From Candidatus Caccoplasma merdavium (lineage in GTDB: Bacteria; Bacteroidota; Bacteroidia; Bacteroidales; UBA11471), in assembly GCA_018715595.1 (NCBI GenBank), contig DVLI01000011.1, forward strand, positions 43,501-107,500: a DNA stretch of 64,000 nucleotides, in the 5' to 3' direction. This document shows positions 46,905-56,486 of the stretch, piece after piece. The notes beneath the pieces are model-generated. The model saw only the letters and a list, made by a program, of their open reading frames with translations. It was not told where the DNA came from and searched no databases. Numbering within the stretch: position 1 is the stretch's first letter; each line of letters starts with the position of its first letter. The translations under genes and the position numbers were made by a program.

Positions 46905-46987
46905 TTTTTTACAAATTGCGACAAAAAACATCTTCCATATCATATTTTATATTTACTTTGCAAAAAATTTCAGAGAACCTAAACAAA

Positions 46988-49462
46988 ATGAAATCCGACC
47001 TACGGACATTCAAAAAAATCTTCTTCTGTTTCTTGCTGTTCACAAATGTTCCCGTCATCGCACTATGTGCCCGGCAGGACTCGACAACAACGCGCCAACC
47101 GCAGTATAGAGAGGCAGACTACCCGGCTGGCGACAAAATCTTGTCGGGCGACGTCCTGCGCCGAGCCAGCACAGGCGACCTCTGGAATGCCATAGTGGCG
47201 CTCGAACCCTCGCTCGTCGACAACGGCAGCGACCTCTACGGCGACGTGCCCTACTATACACCGCAAAGCAATACGCTGCAAGGGACCACGGCTTGGAGCC
47301 TCGACGGCAGCAACTCATCGGTGCTTTTCCTCATCGACGGGGCACAAGTATCGGCCTACCAGTTTATGTGCCTCAACATAAACGACATCGAGAAAATCAT
47401 CATCTACAAAGACGCACGGTCGCTCACCCGCTTCGGGACAAAAGGCGGCAACGGCGCCATCGAAGCCGTGCTGCGCAAACCCGACGCCGGGAAACTGCAC
47501 ATCAACTACCTCTTCGATGCCCAACTGCAAACCGTCGACCGGAGCAACCGACACCTCCCGGCTGAGATTTCCGGCACCCCGGGCTACGACTGGAAAGAGG
47601 CTCCGCTACGCACGGCATTCAGCCACCGGCACAAACTCGACATCGGAGGCGGAGACCGGTATGTGAAATACAATTTCTCGGTCGAGGGCGACCCCGCAGG
47701 CCGAGGTGTCATGCAAGACGACTACCACAAGACACTGGGACTGAGCAACTACATCGCCTACCAGCGTAACGCCGTGTCGATTTCGAACCACCTGTCGTTC
47801 TACCAAAGCAAAAACAACGCCAGCCCCTACGGCACCTACGACTACTACCTCTCCCTCTCGCCCGAGCTCTCGCCCTACAACGACGAGGGAAAAATAGCGA
47901 CACTCCTCCCCGACGGCTCGACCAACCCCCTGCATGAAGTCTCGACCGGCTCCTTCAACAAGGAAAAGATACACACCATTCAAGACCGGCTGAAAGCCAC
48001 CATCACCCTCCCGGCCGACCTGTATATCGAAGGGTCGTTCTCATTCACCCGGGAGACGGCACAGAACGACCTCTACATCTCCCCCTCCTCGGGACGCTAT
48101 GTCGATGCCGAAGAGGGCAGCTACACGGGGCGATACGACATCACCCGCGACAACCAACTTGCCTTCGAGGGCGACCTGGCACTGCGTTACGACAAGAAGT
48201 GGAAGAAATCGGCCTTCGGCACCTCGCTGGCCGTGGCCTTTCTCAGCGAGAAATGCTACGGCGAGACTCTCGGCGGATATGGCATCTTGAACGACCGCAT
48301 GGCCTATATCTCCTTCACCCAGAGCTACTCCGACGAAGAGCCTGTGGCAACACGCGAATACGACCACAACCTGGCCGGACTTTTCTCGGCCCACTACCAG
48401 TATGACAACCGCTACGGCGTGTCGGCCGGCCTCCGCATCGAGAAATCATCGCTGCTGGCCCCCCGTGCCCGCACGGCCCTCTTCTACAACGCCGGGCTCT
48501 TCTGGAACCTCCACAACGAAGCCTTCCTGCGCAACAGCGGCCTGGAACAACTCACGCTGGCCCTCTCGCACGGTACCAGCGGAGGCATAGGCTTTGCCAA
48601 TAACGCCTACACCATCACCTACGACAACAATATCGGCAACGAGTACATCTACAACTACTATCTCATAGGCTCCTCCATCGTGCTCATGCCCAACGACCGC
48701 CTGCGCTGGTACACCGTCATGCGCGACAACCTGTCGCTCTCGGCACGTTACCGCAACTTCGCAGGCTCGGTGCTCTTCTACTCGCGCATCACGACCGACC
48801 TGCCCGTCATCACCCCGCTCCCCCTGTCGACGGGATACCCCTACACATTCGGCAACGGCGGGAAAATCAGCAACCGGGGCATCGAAGGCTCACTCTCCGT
48901 CGACCTGCTGCCGGGACACAAGGGGCTGTCGCTGCTCACCTTCGCCTCGGTAGCCTACAACATCAACCGCATCGAAGAGGTGCCGGCCTACTTTGCCTCG
49001 CTCTACAACGAGGCCGTCGCCCGTAATGCCGAGACGACAGGGACCGCCGCCGTCGCGGGATTCCTGCAACCGGGCTACTCCGTCACCGAACTTTACAGCA
49101 CCGACCCCGCCACCGGGCAACTCACCGCCGAAGGGCCGGCCACACCCACGGTACAGGGCAACTGGGGCTTGTCGGGCACATGCGGCAAATGGCAGTTCAA
49201 CCTCCTCACCACTTTCTCGGCCGGGGCAAAAGCCTACGACGCCGAACGGGCCTCCACTGCCCCAAATCCTTATGTAAGCGACAACCGCTTCACCCTGCGC
49301 AACGTGCAGGTGGGATACACGTTCCCGCTGTGGAAGGTCGCCGGGCTGACCGTCATCGCCTCGGGCGAGAATCTGGTGCGATATACCTCGGCCGACAGCA
49401 ACATCGGCTATTATTATCCCTGCGCCCGCACCTTCACGCTGGCACTCCGTCTACAACTCTGA
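46988..49462 (+). CDS. SusC-like TonB-dependent outer membrane protein, short form without N-terminal extension
   Basis: A predicted beta-barrel of 824 residues, short for SusC (usually about 1000). After a signal peptide (IFFCFLLFTNVPVIALCA, cleavage near 28) the plug domain starts at once: VLRRASTGDLWNAIVALEPSL, VLFLIDGAQV, NINDIEKIIIYKDARSLTRFGTKGGNGAIEAVLR (about 112-164). The carboxypeptidase-regulatory-like domain and the usual TonB-box sequence are absent. The barrel ends with the aromatic strand TFTLALRLQL. It begins the long operon; the SusD-like partner starts one base after the stop. The downstream ATG fits a start after the promoter region; a start at 46916 is not supported. Confidence 0.85.
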   Translation: MKSDLRTFKKIFFCFLLFTNVPVIALCARQDSTTTRQPQYREADYPAGDKILSGDVLRRASTGDLWNAIVALEPSLVDNGSDLYGDVPYYTPQSNTLQGTTAWSLDGSNSSVLFLIDGAQVSAYQFMCLNINDIEKIIIYKDARSLTRFGTKGGNGAIEAVLRKPDAGKLHINYLFDAQLQTVDRSNRHLPAEISGTPGYDWKEAPLRTAFSHRHKLDIGGGDRYVKYNFSVEGDPAGRGVMQDDYHKTLGLSNYIAYQRNAVSISNHLSFYQSKNNASPYGTYDYYLSLSPELSPYNDEGKIATLLPDGSTNPLHEVSTGSFNKEKIHTIQDRLKATITLPADLYIEGSFSFTRETAQNDLYISPSSGRYVDAEEGSYTGRYDITRDNQLAFEGDLALRYDKKWKKSAFGTSLAVAFLSEKCYGETLGGYGILNDRMAYISFTQSYSDEEPVATREYDHNLAGLFSAHYQYDNRYGVSAGLRIEKSSLLAPRARTALFYNAGLFWNLHNEAFLRNSGLEQLTLALSHGTSGGIGFANNAYTITYDNNIGNEYIYNYYLIGSSIVLMPNDRLRWYTVMRDNLSLSARYRNFAGSVLFYSRITTDLPVITPLPLSTGYPYTFGNGGKISNRGIEGSLSVDLLPGHKGLSLLTFASVAYNINRIEEVPAYFASLYNEAVARNAETTGTAAVAGFLQPGYSVTELYSTDPATGQLTAEGPATPTVQGNWGLSGTCGKWQFNLLTTFSAGAKAYDAERASTAPNPYVSDNRFTLRNVQVGYTFPLWKVAGLTVIASGENLVRYTSADSNIGYYYPCARTFTLALRLQL

Positions 49463-49463
49463 T

Positions 49464-50942
49464 ATGAAAGACATGAAACGATACATACGAGTTCTGTTGC
49501 TTCTCCCGTTGGTGGCCTGCTCCGACTGGTTCGACGCCGTGCCCGACAACGAGAACATTCCCGACAAGAAATTCTTCGGCGACGAGAACGCCTTCTACAA
49601 CGCGCTCGTCGACGTCTATACCCAACTGCGCAGCACCGACCTCTACGGCGGCAATCTCACGCTCTCCATGCTCGAATTCATGGGGCAGGACCTCGCCCCC
49701 TACGACACCCCGAGCAGCGACCTGAGCCGGTTCCGTTACGACACGCCCGAGAACAGCGCCCGCATCGCCACCGTCATGCAGCAGATGTACAGGGCCATCG
49801 CCTCCTGCAACAAGACCCTCGACGAGATAGAGCACACCGACGTCTTTTTCTACAACGCCGGACAGAAGGAAATCATTACCGGCGAGCTCTACGCCCTGCG
49901 GGGAGCCCTGCATTTCGATCTGCTACGCCTCTTCCACCCGTCGGTGACCCAAGAACCCGACTTTGCGGGGCTGCCCTACATGACACAATTCGGCACCGAA
50001 ACGGGAGCGCCGCAGACTTCGATGCAACTGCTGAACCACATTCTCGACGACCTCTCACAAGCCGCCACGCTGCTCAGAGAGTACGACCCCATCTTGTCGG
50101 GCTGGAACTACACCAACACATCACCGGGGCAAATCGACAACCGGTTGCGGACATTCTTCCTCAACTACTACGCCGTAACCGCCCTGCAAGCCCGCATCTA
50201 CCTCTACATGGGCAACTATGAAATGGCTCTCGAAAGGGCGCAGGAGACATTCACCCACCTGCAAAAGGTGGCGGCCGCTTCGCAACTCTTCTACTACGTC
50301 GTCCCGGGAAAATACAACAGCGACTTCTGTTTCTCACGCGAGCACATCTGGGGCATATCGTCGATGCCCGACGGTTTCACCGCCCTCTCCGATACGATGT
50401 TCGCCTCGCGCAAGATACGCGTGCGCAGCGACCTGGCAGCCGTCTTTCCCGACGTCAACGACACCCGTTTCCGTGAATGGTTTACCCGCCAGGACGACGG
50501 GAGTTACACCCTGCAACACAAGTTCGGGTCAAGCACCCTGCTCTCGGGATACATTTACAGCACGAGCGGCGGCGAGTCGGACCTGCCGGCCCGCATTCCC
50601 GTCATCAAGCTGGGTGAGGTGGCCCTCATCGCCGCCGAGGCCCTCAACCATGACATGCGGCCCGACGAGGCGGCCGAGTGGCTCATCGAACTGCAATCGT
50701 CGAAAAGAAGCACCCTCGTCGAACAGCTGAAAGCCGAAGGGAAAATATCGGTCGAGACCATAGCGGCCGCCATTCGCGACGAATACCAACGCGAGTTCTG
50801 GGGTGAAGGCCAGCGCTTCTTCTTCCACAAACGCATGGGCGACACCCGCATCGCCTCCTACGCGGGCGACAGCATCGACATCTCCAACGAACAATACACC
50901 TGGCCTATCCCGGCCGGAACCATCTCGGTAAACCTGCAATAA
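49464..50942 (+). CDS. SusD/RagB-like surface lipoprotein
   Basis: A 492-residue lipoprotein that should cap the preceding SusC-like barrel and bind its ligand. Signal LLLLPLVACS with lipid Cys at about residue 19. Family marks: KFFGDENAFYNALVDVYTQLRS, ARIATVMQQMYRAIASCNKTLDEIE, ITGELYALRGALHFDLLRLF, VTALQARIYLYMGNYEMALERAQE, a IPVIKLGEVALIAAEAL repeat helix, and the C-terminal DEYQREFWGEGQRFFFHKRMG. Tetratricopeptide-like helices are thus intact. Its stop overlaps nothing; the next SusC begins directly at the following base. Confidence 0.9.
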   Translation: MKDMKRYIRVLLLLPLVACSDWFDAVPDNENIPDKKFFGDENAFYNALVDVYTQLRSTDLYGGNLTLSMLEFMGQDLAPYDTPSSDLSRFRYDTPENSARIATVMQQMYRAIASCNKTLDEIEHTDVFFYNAGQKEIITGELYALRGALHFDLLRLFHPSVTQEPDFAGLPYMTQFGTETGAPQTSMQLLNHILDDLSQAATLLREYDPILSGWNYTNTSPGQIDNRLRTFFLNYYAVTALQARIYLYMGNYEMALERAQETFTHLQKVAAASQLFYYVVPGKYNSDFCFSREHIWGISSMPDGFTALSDTMFASRKIRVRSDLAAVFPDVNDTRFREWFTRQDDGSYTLQHKFGSSTLLSGYIYSTSGGESDLPARIPVIKLGEVALIAAEALNHDMRPDEAAEWLIELQSSKRSTLVEQLKAEGKISVETIAAAIRDEYQREFWGEGQRFFFHKRMGDTRIASYAGDSIDISNEQYTWPIPAGTISVNLQ

Positions 50943-53900
50943 ATGAAAACGCGCACCCTGTATATCCTGCTGATACTCCTGACGGGACTGTTCCTCTTCC
51001 CGGCAGAAAAAGCCCGTGCCCAGAAAAAGACATCGGTGCATCTGCAAAACAGGCCCTTGAAAGAGCTGCTGCACACGGTACAGAAAAACGAGCGGCTCTA
51101 CCTCTACGTCGACCCGTCGGTCGACATCGACAAGAACATCTCGGTATCGACCGAATACAGCGAGCCCCTGACCATGCTGAGCCAGGTCGACAACACGCTC
51201 TCATACCGCATCATCGACAACACGCTCGTCGTCACCCCCCGTAAAGCCCCGGACAACCGGCTCATCGGTCTCGTGCTCGACGAGAACGGAGAACCCCTGT
51301 CGGGAGTCACCCTGTATGGCGACTTGGGCAAAGCCTCAGGAGCCACCCTCACCGATGCAGACGGACGCTTCTCTCTCCCAAAGGCCAGCTGCGGAAAAAG
51401 CCTCACCGTCTCGTTCATCGGCTACGAAAAACAGACACTCGTCATCGGCTCGAAAACGTTCTTCTGCATTCTCCTCAAAGCCGATGTGAACGAGCTCGAC
51501 GACGTCATCGTGACCGGGTATGCCCCCAAAGCCAAGAACAGCTTCACGGGTACCGCCGTGCAGGTCAAGGGCGAAGAGTTGCGCACCATCAACAACACAA
51601 GTTTCTTCGACGCCCTGAAAGTATTTGACCCCTCGTTCAAGGTAGTCGACTCGCGCGAGCTCTTCGGGTCGGACCCCAACTTCGTGCCGTCGCAAATCGA
51701 CATACGCGGTCAAAACAGTTTTCCCGACATCTCCGAGAGCAACCTGCGCACCGAAACCAGTCTGCCGGTATTCATTCTCGACGGGTTTGAAGTCGATGTC
51801 GAGAAGGTCTACGACCTCGACATGAACCGCATACAGAGCGTCACCATACTCAAAGACGCCTCGGCATCGGCCATCTACGGCTCCCGTGCCGCCAACGGCG
51901 TCATCGTCATCGAGACCCGCAGCCCCGAAGCCGGCAAACTGCAAATCAACTACTCGCTCACCGCGGGATTGCAAGTACCCGACCTCTCTTCCTATAACTT
52001 GATGAACGCCTCCGAAGCGCTCGAATTCCAGAAAGCCGCCGGCGTATTCGACGCCCTCACCGAAGGCGAAGACCCCGGTACCCGCCTCAACTCCTACAAC
52101 CTCATCAAGCAGGAAATCATGAGCGGCACCGATACCTACTGGCTCTCCAAACCGCTGCGCGTGGGCTTCCAGCACAAACACTCGCTGCTCATCGACGGCA
52201 GCGTGAAAAACGAAGACGCCGAGAAGGAGGGGGGCATGCGCTACTCGGTGAACCTCGCCTACGGACAGAACAACGGCGTGATGAAAGGCTCCGACCGCAC
52301 CACCTACGAGGCCGGCACCAAGCTCCTCTACAACAGCAAGAAACTCTACGTCACCAACGACCTGCAATTCAGCATGGTGGACAACAGCGAATCGCCCTAC
52401 GGCGAATTTTCGAGCTACACACAGGCTCTGCCCTACCACCGCGAGAAAGATGCCGATGGCAACTACTACCGCACCCTGTCGCTGGCCAATGTCGCCCCCG
52501 AGGGCATGAGCCTCTCCATTCTCGCCCAGCAGGAATCGCCCGTGTACGAAGCCAAATACCTCAACTCGTTTACCGAAAAAGAGACCTACAACCTCACCAA
52601 CAACACCAGCATCAACTGGGAGGTATTCTCCGACCTGCGTATTCGGGCCAACTTCTCGGTATCGTACGGCTTCAACCGCACCGACGCCTACATCTCCCCG
52701 CAAAGCTTCTCCTACATCAACAGCGACGACAACTCGTCGACTACTCCCAGCACGCTGTACAGCCGGGGAAAATACACGCTGAGAAACAGTTCTTCGCTCA
52801 GCTACAAGGGCAACGTGGTAGCCTCCTACACCCGCTCGTTCGGCTACCACGACATACAGGCCATCTGGGGTGGTGAAGTGAGCCAGGACGATTACAACAG
52901 CGACGGCTACACACTCACCGGCTTCCTGGGCGATGCCCTCAACTACCTCTCCTACGGCGTGCAGTACGAGCTCTACGGACGGCCGTCGGGCAGCGAGAGC
53001 AAGGTGCGGGCCGCCGGAACGTTTGCCAACTTCAACTACTCGTTCCGCAACCGCTACCTGGTCGACCTCACCGGACGCATCGACGGCTCGTCGATTTATG
53101 GAAAAAACCAGCAGACCGCCCCGTACTGGTCGGCCGGTTTCCGCTGGAACGCCCACAACGAGTCGTTCCTCAAAGGCAACGACCATCTGCAAAAGTTGGC
53201 CCTGCGCCTCAACATCGGTACCACCGGCAACCAGAACTTCACCAAGAGCCAGGCTACCAGCCTCTACACGTTCCTCACCGCCAGCTATGGCGGCTACTTC
53301 GGTGCCATCATCTCCACGCTCGGTAACCCCGACCTCAAAGGTCAAATCACCTACAACCGCAACATCGGCGCCGAAGGAACACTCTTCGACAACAAGTTCA
53401 ACTTCGACGTCAACTACTACTACAACACCACGCAGGGCAATCTTACCGAAATCACCATCGCCCCCTCGATAGGATTCAGCTCCTACAAGACCAACATGGG
53501 CGACCTCACCAACCAGGGTGTCGAATTCAGTTTCAGCTACACCCCGCTGCGCACCCGCGACCTGACGCTCAACTTCACCCTAAACGGTGCCCATAATACC
53601 AACCGCATCACCCGCATCTCCGACACGCTGCGCAAGTACAACGAAGAGATAAGCAAAGAGGCCGAAGAGGGAGCTGCCAACGTCTTCCTCTTCCAGGAGG
53701 GAGAGTCGATGAACACCATCTACGCCGTGCGCAGCCTCGGCATAGACCCGGGCACAGGAAAGGAAATCTTCCTCACCAAGGAGGGTGAAAAGACCTTCAC
53801 ATGGAGTGCCAACGACCAGGTGCCGGTAGGTGTCGACGAGCCGATACTCGAAGGGTACATCGGGAGCAACTTCCGCTACAAGGGGTGGGAGATAGGTGCC

Positions 53901-54290
53901 ACGTTCAACTACTCGTTCGGCGCCGACCGCTACAACTACACCCTGCACGAGAAAATAGAGAATGTCGACTACATGGTCAACAACGACCGCCGCGCCCTTA
54001 CCGAACGCTGGAAACAACCCGGCGACGTGGCCCGTTACAAAGCCATCAACGACAACAGCGTTACGCAGTCGACCTCCCGCTTTGTGCAACGCGAGCGGCT
54101 GCTGAGCCTCACCTCGCTGCGCGTGAGCTACACGGTACCGGCCTCGGTGCTGCGCGGCCGCAACCTCTCGATGCTGAAATTCTCCGTCACCGGAAACGAG
54201 ATATTCTACTGTTCGACCATCAAGCAGGAGAGGGGTCTCAACTATCCCTACGCCCGCTCCATCAACTTTTCGGCCTACATAAACTTCTAA
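50943..54290 (+). CDS. SusC/RagA-like TonB-linked outer membrane protein with STN domain
   Basis: Full-size SusC of 1115 residues. Signal peptide to about 26; STN (secretin/TonB short N-terminal) domain 30-100 (VHLQNRPLKELLHTVQKNERLYLYVDP); carboxypeptidase-regulatory-like domain 106-180 (LIGLVLDENGEPLSGVTLYGDL...FIGYEKQTL); TonB-box region ELDDVIVTGY (184-193); plug with the SusC signature IQSVTILKDASASAIYGSRAANGVIVIETR; then the barrel. An STN domain normally signals to an anti-sigma factor, but no ECF sigma/anti-sigma pair is in the window. It starts right at the end of the first SusD gene. Confidence 0.95.
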   Translation: MKTRTLYILLILLTGLFLFPAEKARAQKKTSVHLQNRPLKELLHTVQKNERLYLYVDPSVDIDKNISVSTEYSEPLTMLSQVDNTLSYRIIDNTLVVTPRKAPDNRLIGLVLDENGEPLSGVTLYGDLGKASGATLTDADGRFSLPKASCGKSLTVSFIGYEKQTLVIGSKTFFCILLKADVNELDDVIVTGYAPKAKNSFTGTAVQVKGEELRTINNTSFFDALKVFDPSFKVVDSRELFGSDPNFVPSQIDIRGQNSFPDISESNLRTETSLPVFILDGFEVDVEKVYDLDMNRIQSVTILKDASASAIYGSRAANGVIVIETRSPEAGKLQINYSLTAGLQVPDLSSYNLMNASEALEFQKAAGVFDALTEGEDPGTRLNSYNLIKQEIMSGTDTYWLSKPLRVGFQHKHSLLIDGSVKNEDAEKEGGMRYSVNLAYGQNNGVMKGSDRTTYEAGTKLLYNSKKLYVTNDLQFSMVDNSESPYGEFSSYTQALPYHREKDADGNYYRTLSLANVAPEGMSLSILAQQESPVYEAKYLNSFTEKETYNLTNNTSINWEVFSDLRIRANFSVSYGFNRTDAYISPQSFSYINSDDNSSTTPSTLYSRGKYTLRNSSSLSYKGNVVASYTRSFGYHDIQAIWGGEVSQDDYNSDGYTLTGFLGDALNYLSYGVQYELYGRPSGSESKVRAAGTFANFNYSFRNRYLVDLTGRIDGSSIYGKNQQTAPYWSAGFRWNAHNESFLKGNDHLQKLALRLNIGTTGNQNFTKSQATSLYTFLTASYGGYFGAIISTLGNPDLKGQITYNRNIGAEGTLFDNKFNFDVNYYYNTTQGNLTEITIAPSIGFSSYKTNMGDLTNQGVEFSFSYTPLRTRDLTLNFTLNGAHNTNRITRISDTLRKYNEEISKEAEEGAANVFLFQEGESMNTIYAVRSLGIDPGTGKEIFLTKEGEKTFTWSANDQVPVGVDEPILEGYIGSNFRYKGWEIGATFNYSFGADRYNYTLHEKIENVDYMVNNDRRALTERWKQPGDVARYKAINDNSVTQSTSRFVQRERLLSLTSLRVSYTVPASVLRGRNLSMLKFSVTGNEIFYCSTIKQERGLNYPYARSINFSAYINF

Positions 54291-54294
54291 CCGT

Positions 54295-55752
54295 ATGAAA
54301 AACGTCAACCTCAACATATCACACCTGCTGGCCTCGCTGCTACTGACGGCCTCGTTCTCGGCCTGCGCTTGGCTCGACGTGGGCAGCAACTCCGAAATCG
54401 ACGGCGACGAGATGTTTCTCAACACCGACGGCTACTACACGGCCATCACGGGTATCTATGTCAATATGGGCAACTCCGACATCTACGGCGGCCTCCTGCC
54501 GCTCGCGGCCCTCGAACCGCTCACCCAGCAGTACACCCAGCCCGACAACGACCCCGACCGGCAGAAGTGGGGCCAGTACGACTACACCACCGACGGCGCC
54601 AAAACCTTCATCGACGCCGTATGGGGTACAATGTACAACACGATTGTCAACGACAACCTGCTCATCGAAAACCTGCAAAAAGAGGATTGCCCGCCCTTCG
54701 ACGAAGGGGTGCGCGAGATACTCACCGGCGAAGCCCTCGGCCTGCGGGCCTACATGTTCTTCGACCTGCTACGTATCTACAACACGGCATACAGCGTCGA
54801 CCCCACCTGCCGCAACGTGCCTCTGAAAAAAGATTTCGGTTTCGCCCTTGGCGAACAGGCCACCACCGCCCAGGCCCTCGACTACCTCGTCGAAGAGCTC
54901 ACCATGGCCCGTCAGCTGCTCAAAGAGCATGACCCGATAATCACCGGCATCGCCTCGACGAACAAATATGTAAACTACGACCGTCGCTTCCGCATGAACT
55001 ACTACGCCGCCACGGCACTGCTGGCCCGCATCGAACTCTACCGGGGCAACTACGCCCAAGCCTGCGCCTATGCCGAGGAGGTCATCGCCTGCCCCACCTT
55101 CCGGTTTATCGAAGAAGAGGAAATCATCGAGACCGATATCTACGGAAAAGAGCAGAAAATCGACCGTCTCTTCATGCCCGAGATGATTTTCACCCTCGGC
55201 AATGAAAATATCCTCGGCATATCACAAGCTTACTATGAAAGCCTCGGTGGCGACTTCGTCAAATCAGGTGCCTGCTACGAGAGCGGCGACCTGCGCCGCA
55301 ACTGGCTCTATACCAACCCCAGCGCCAACAACAAGATAAACCTCATTCGCTACCAGCGCTCCACGTTGGCCGAAGATGCCCACCTCTACGACACCCCCGC
55401 CGTGCCGATGCTCAAACTGGGCGAGATGTACCTCATCGCTGCCGAAGCGGCACTGAACGACCCCTCGTGCAGCAGCCGGAGTGCCGCCGACTGGCTCAAC
55501 ACGCTGAAAAGCCACCGCAACACCACGCTCCTCCCCACCGGAGCCGACAACAGCGCCGTCGAGACCCAGCTCACCCGCGAATACATCTGCGAGTTCAAGG
55601 GCGAGGGGCAGTTGTTTTTCTACTACAAACGCCGCAATGCACAGGCCATCGACGACGGCTACTACACGGGAAACACCGTGAAAATGAGCACGGCCAACTA
55701 CACTTGGCCGCTGCCCGAGTATGAACAGGACTTCGGCTACGGAGCCCAATAA
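54295..55752 (+). CDS. SusD/RagB-like surface lipoprotein
   Basis: A 485-residue partner of the second SusC, 4 bases downstream. Lipoprotein signal LLLTASFSAC. SusD marks: GDEMFLNTDGYYTAITGIYVNMGNSDIYGG, TVNDNLLIENLQ-like helix, ILTGEALGLRAYMFFDLLRIYN, ATALLARIELYRGNYAQACAYAEEVI, PMLKLGEMYLIAAEAALN and REYICEFKGEGQLFFYYKRRN. Not closely similar to the first SusD except for these motifs, so the two pairs may bind different ligands or assemble as a compound receptor. Confidence 0.92.
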   Translation: MKNVNLNISHLLASLLLTASFSACAWLDVGSNSEIDGDEMFLNTDGYYTAITGIYVNMGNSDIYGGLLPLAALEPLTQQYTQPDNDPDRQKWGQYDYTTDGAKTFIDAVWGTMYNTIVNDNLLIENLQKEDCPPFDEGVREILTGEALGLRAYMFFDLLRIYNTAYSVDPTCRNVPLKKDFGFALGEQATTAQALDYLVEELTMARQLLKEHDPIITGIASTNKYVNYDRRFRMNYYAATALLARIELYRGNYAQACAYAEEVIACPTFRFIEEEEIIETDIYGKEQKIDRLFMPEMIFTLGNENILGISQAYYESLGGDFVKSGACYESGDLRRNWLYTNPSANNKINLIRYQRSTLAEDAHLYDTPAVPMLKLGEMYLIAAEAALNDPSCSSRSAADWLNTLKSHRNTTLLPTGADNSAVETQLTREYICEFKGEGQLFFYYKRRNAQAIDDGYYTGNTVKMSTANYTWPLPEYEQDFGYGAQ

Positions 55753-55772
55753 AATACACGGAGGACGTGAAC

Positions 55773-56486
55773 ATGAAAAAATACCTCTACCTGCTTGTGG
55801 CACTCAGCCTCTGCACCGCCTGCCGCGAAGATGTCATCGACCTCTACAACGCCGAGCGTCCCGCCCTCAACTTCGCCAAGGGTGAATTCAACCCCGGCAC
55901 CTATCCCGAGAGCTACTCGTTCAACGCCTACTTCCTCGGCGTGGGAGCGGGCGACTACGAGCTGCAAATCCCCGTCCGCCTGCAAGGCACCATCGACTAC
56001 GATAACGACCGCCTCTACACGGTGCGGGCCAACCCCGGGAAAAGCCAGAATGCCGAGAACGGCGTGCAGTACTCGCTCAGCGAGGAACAGACCTTCCGGA
56101 AAGGTCTCTATCAGGACTCCGTGACGGTAACGATACATGTGGGAGCCCTCAACACCGAAGACGACTACCGCATCTGGCTCGAACTGGTGCCCGGCGAGAC
56201 CTTCGACGCCGGCGTGCCCGACTACCAGTATGTCGTCATCGACTTCATGAAGAACCTCAACACCATGCCCAACTTCTGGTCGAACAACAGCAAGCTGGCC
56301 AAGATACCCTACCACCCCAAGAAATGTGAGGTATTCCTCGAAATAAGCGGCATCACCGACCCCGACTGGACCGACGCCGGCGGTACCATACAACTCGAAT
56401 ACTGGATAAACCTCTGCACGCAATACTTCCTCGAAAACGAGATTTACGACGAAGAAACCGGAAACCGCATCTACTTCGACCTATGA
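55773..56486 (+). CDS. DUF4843 lipoprotein
   Basis: A 237-residue predicted lipoprotein: MKKYLYLLVALSLCTAC with lipid Cys near 17, then a beta-rich body (ERPALNFAKGEFNP, YELQIPVRLQGTIDYDNDRLYTV, FRKGLYQDSVTVTIHVGAL, YRIWLELVPGETF, PKKCEVFLEISGI). This is the DUF4843 architecture, found next to SusC/SusD and PKD-like lipoproteins. A GGAGGA Shine-Dalgarno sequence at 55760-55765 supports the ATG at 55773 over the in-frame GTG at 55767. The stop overlaps the next start (ATGA). Confidence 0.85.
   Translation: MKKYLYLLVALSLCTACREDVIDLYNAERPALNFAKGEFNPGTYPESYSFNAYFLGVGAGDYELQIPVRLQGTIDYDNDRLYTVRANPGKSQNAENGVQYSLSEEQTFRKGLYQDSVTVTIHVGALNTEDDYRIWLELVPGETFDAGVPDYQYVVIDFMKNLNTMPNFWSNNSKLAKIPYHPKKCEVFLEISGITDPDWTDAGGTIQLEYWINLCTQYFLENEIYDEETGNRIYFDL

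Noticed and set aside
51336..53345. Long minus-strand open frame (669 codons) over the second SusC gene
   Set aside because: Shadow of a clear SusC gene; low-complexity Val/Gly/Ala-rich translation without motifs.
46988..56486. Polysaccharide utilisation locus
   Set aside because: SusC/SusD pairs are present but no glycoside hydrolase, lyase, carbohydrate esterase or hybrid sensor is found, so a glycan PUL is not supported.
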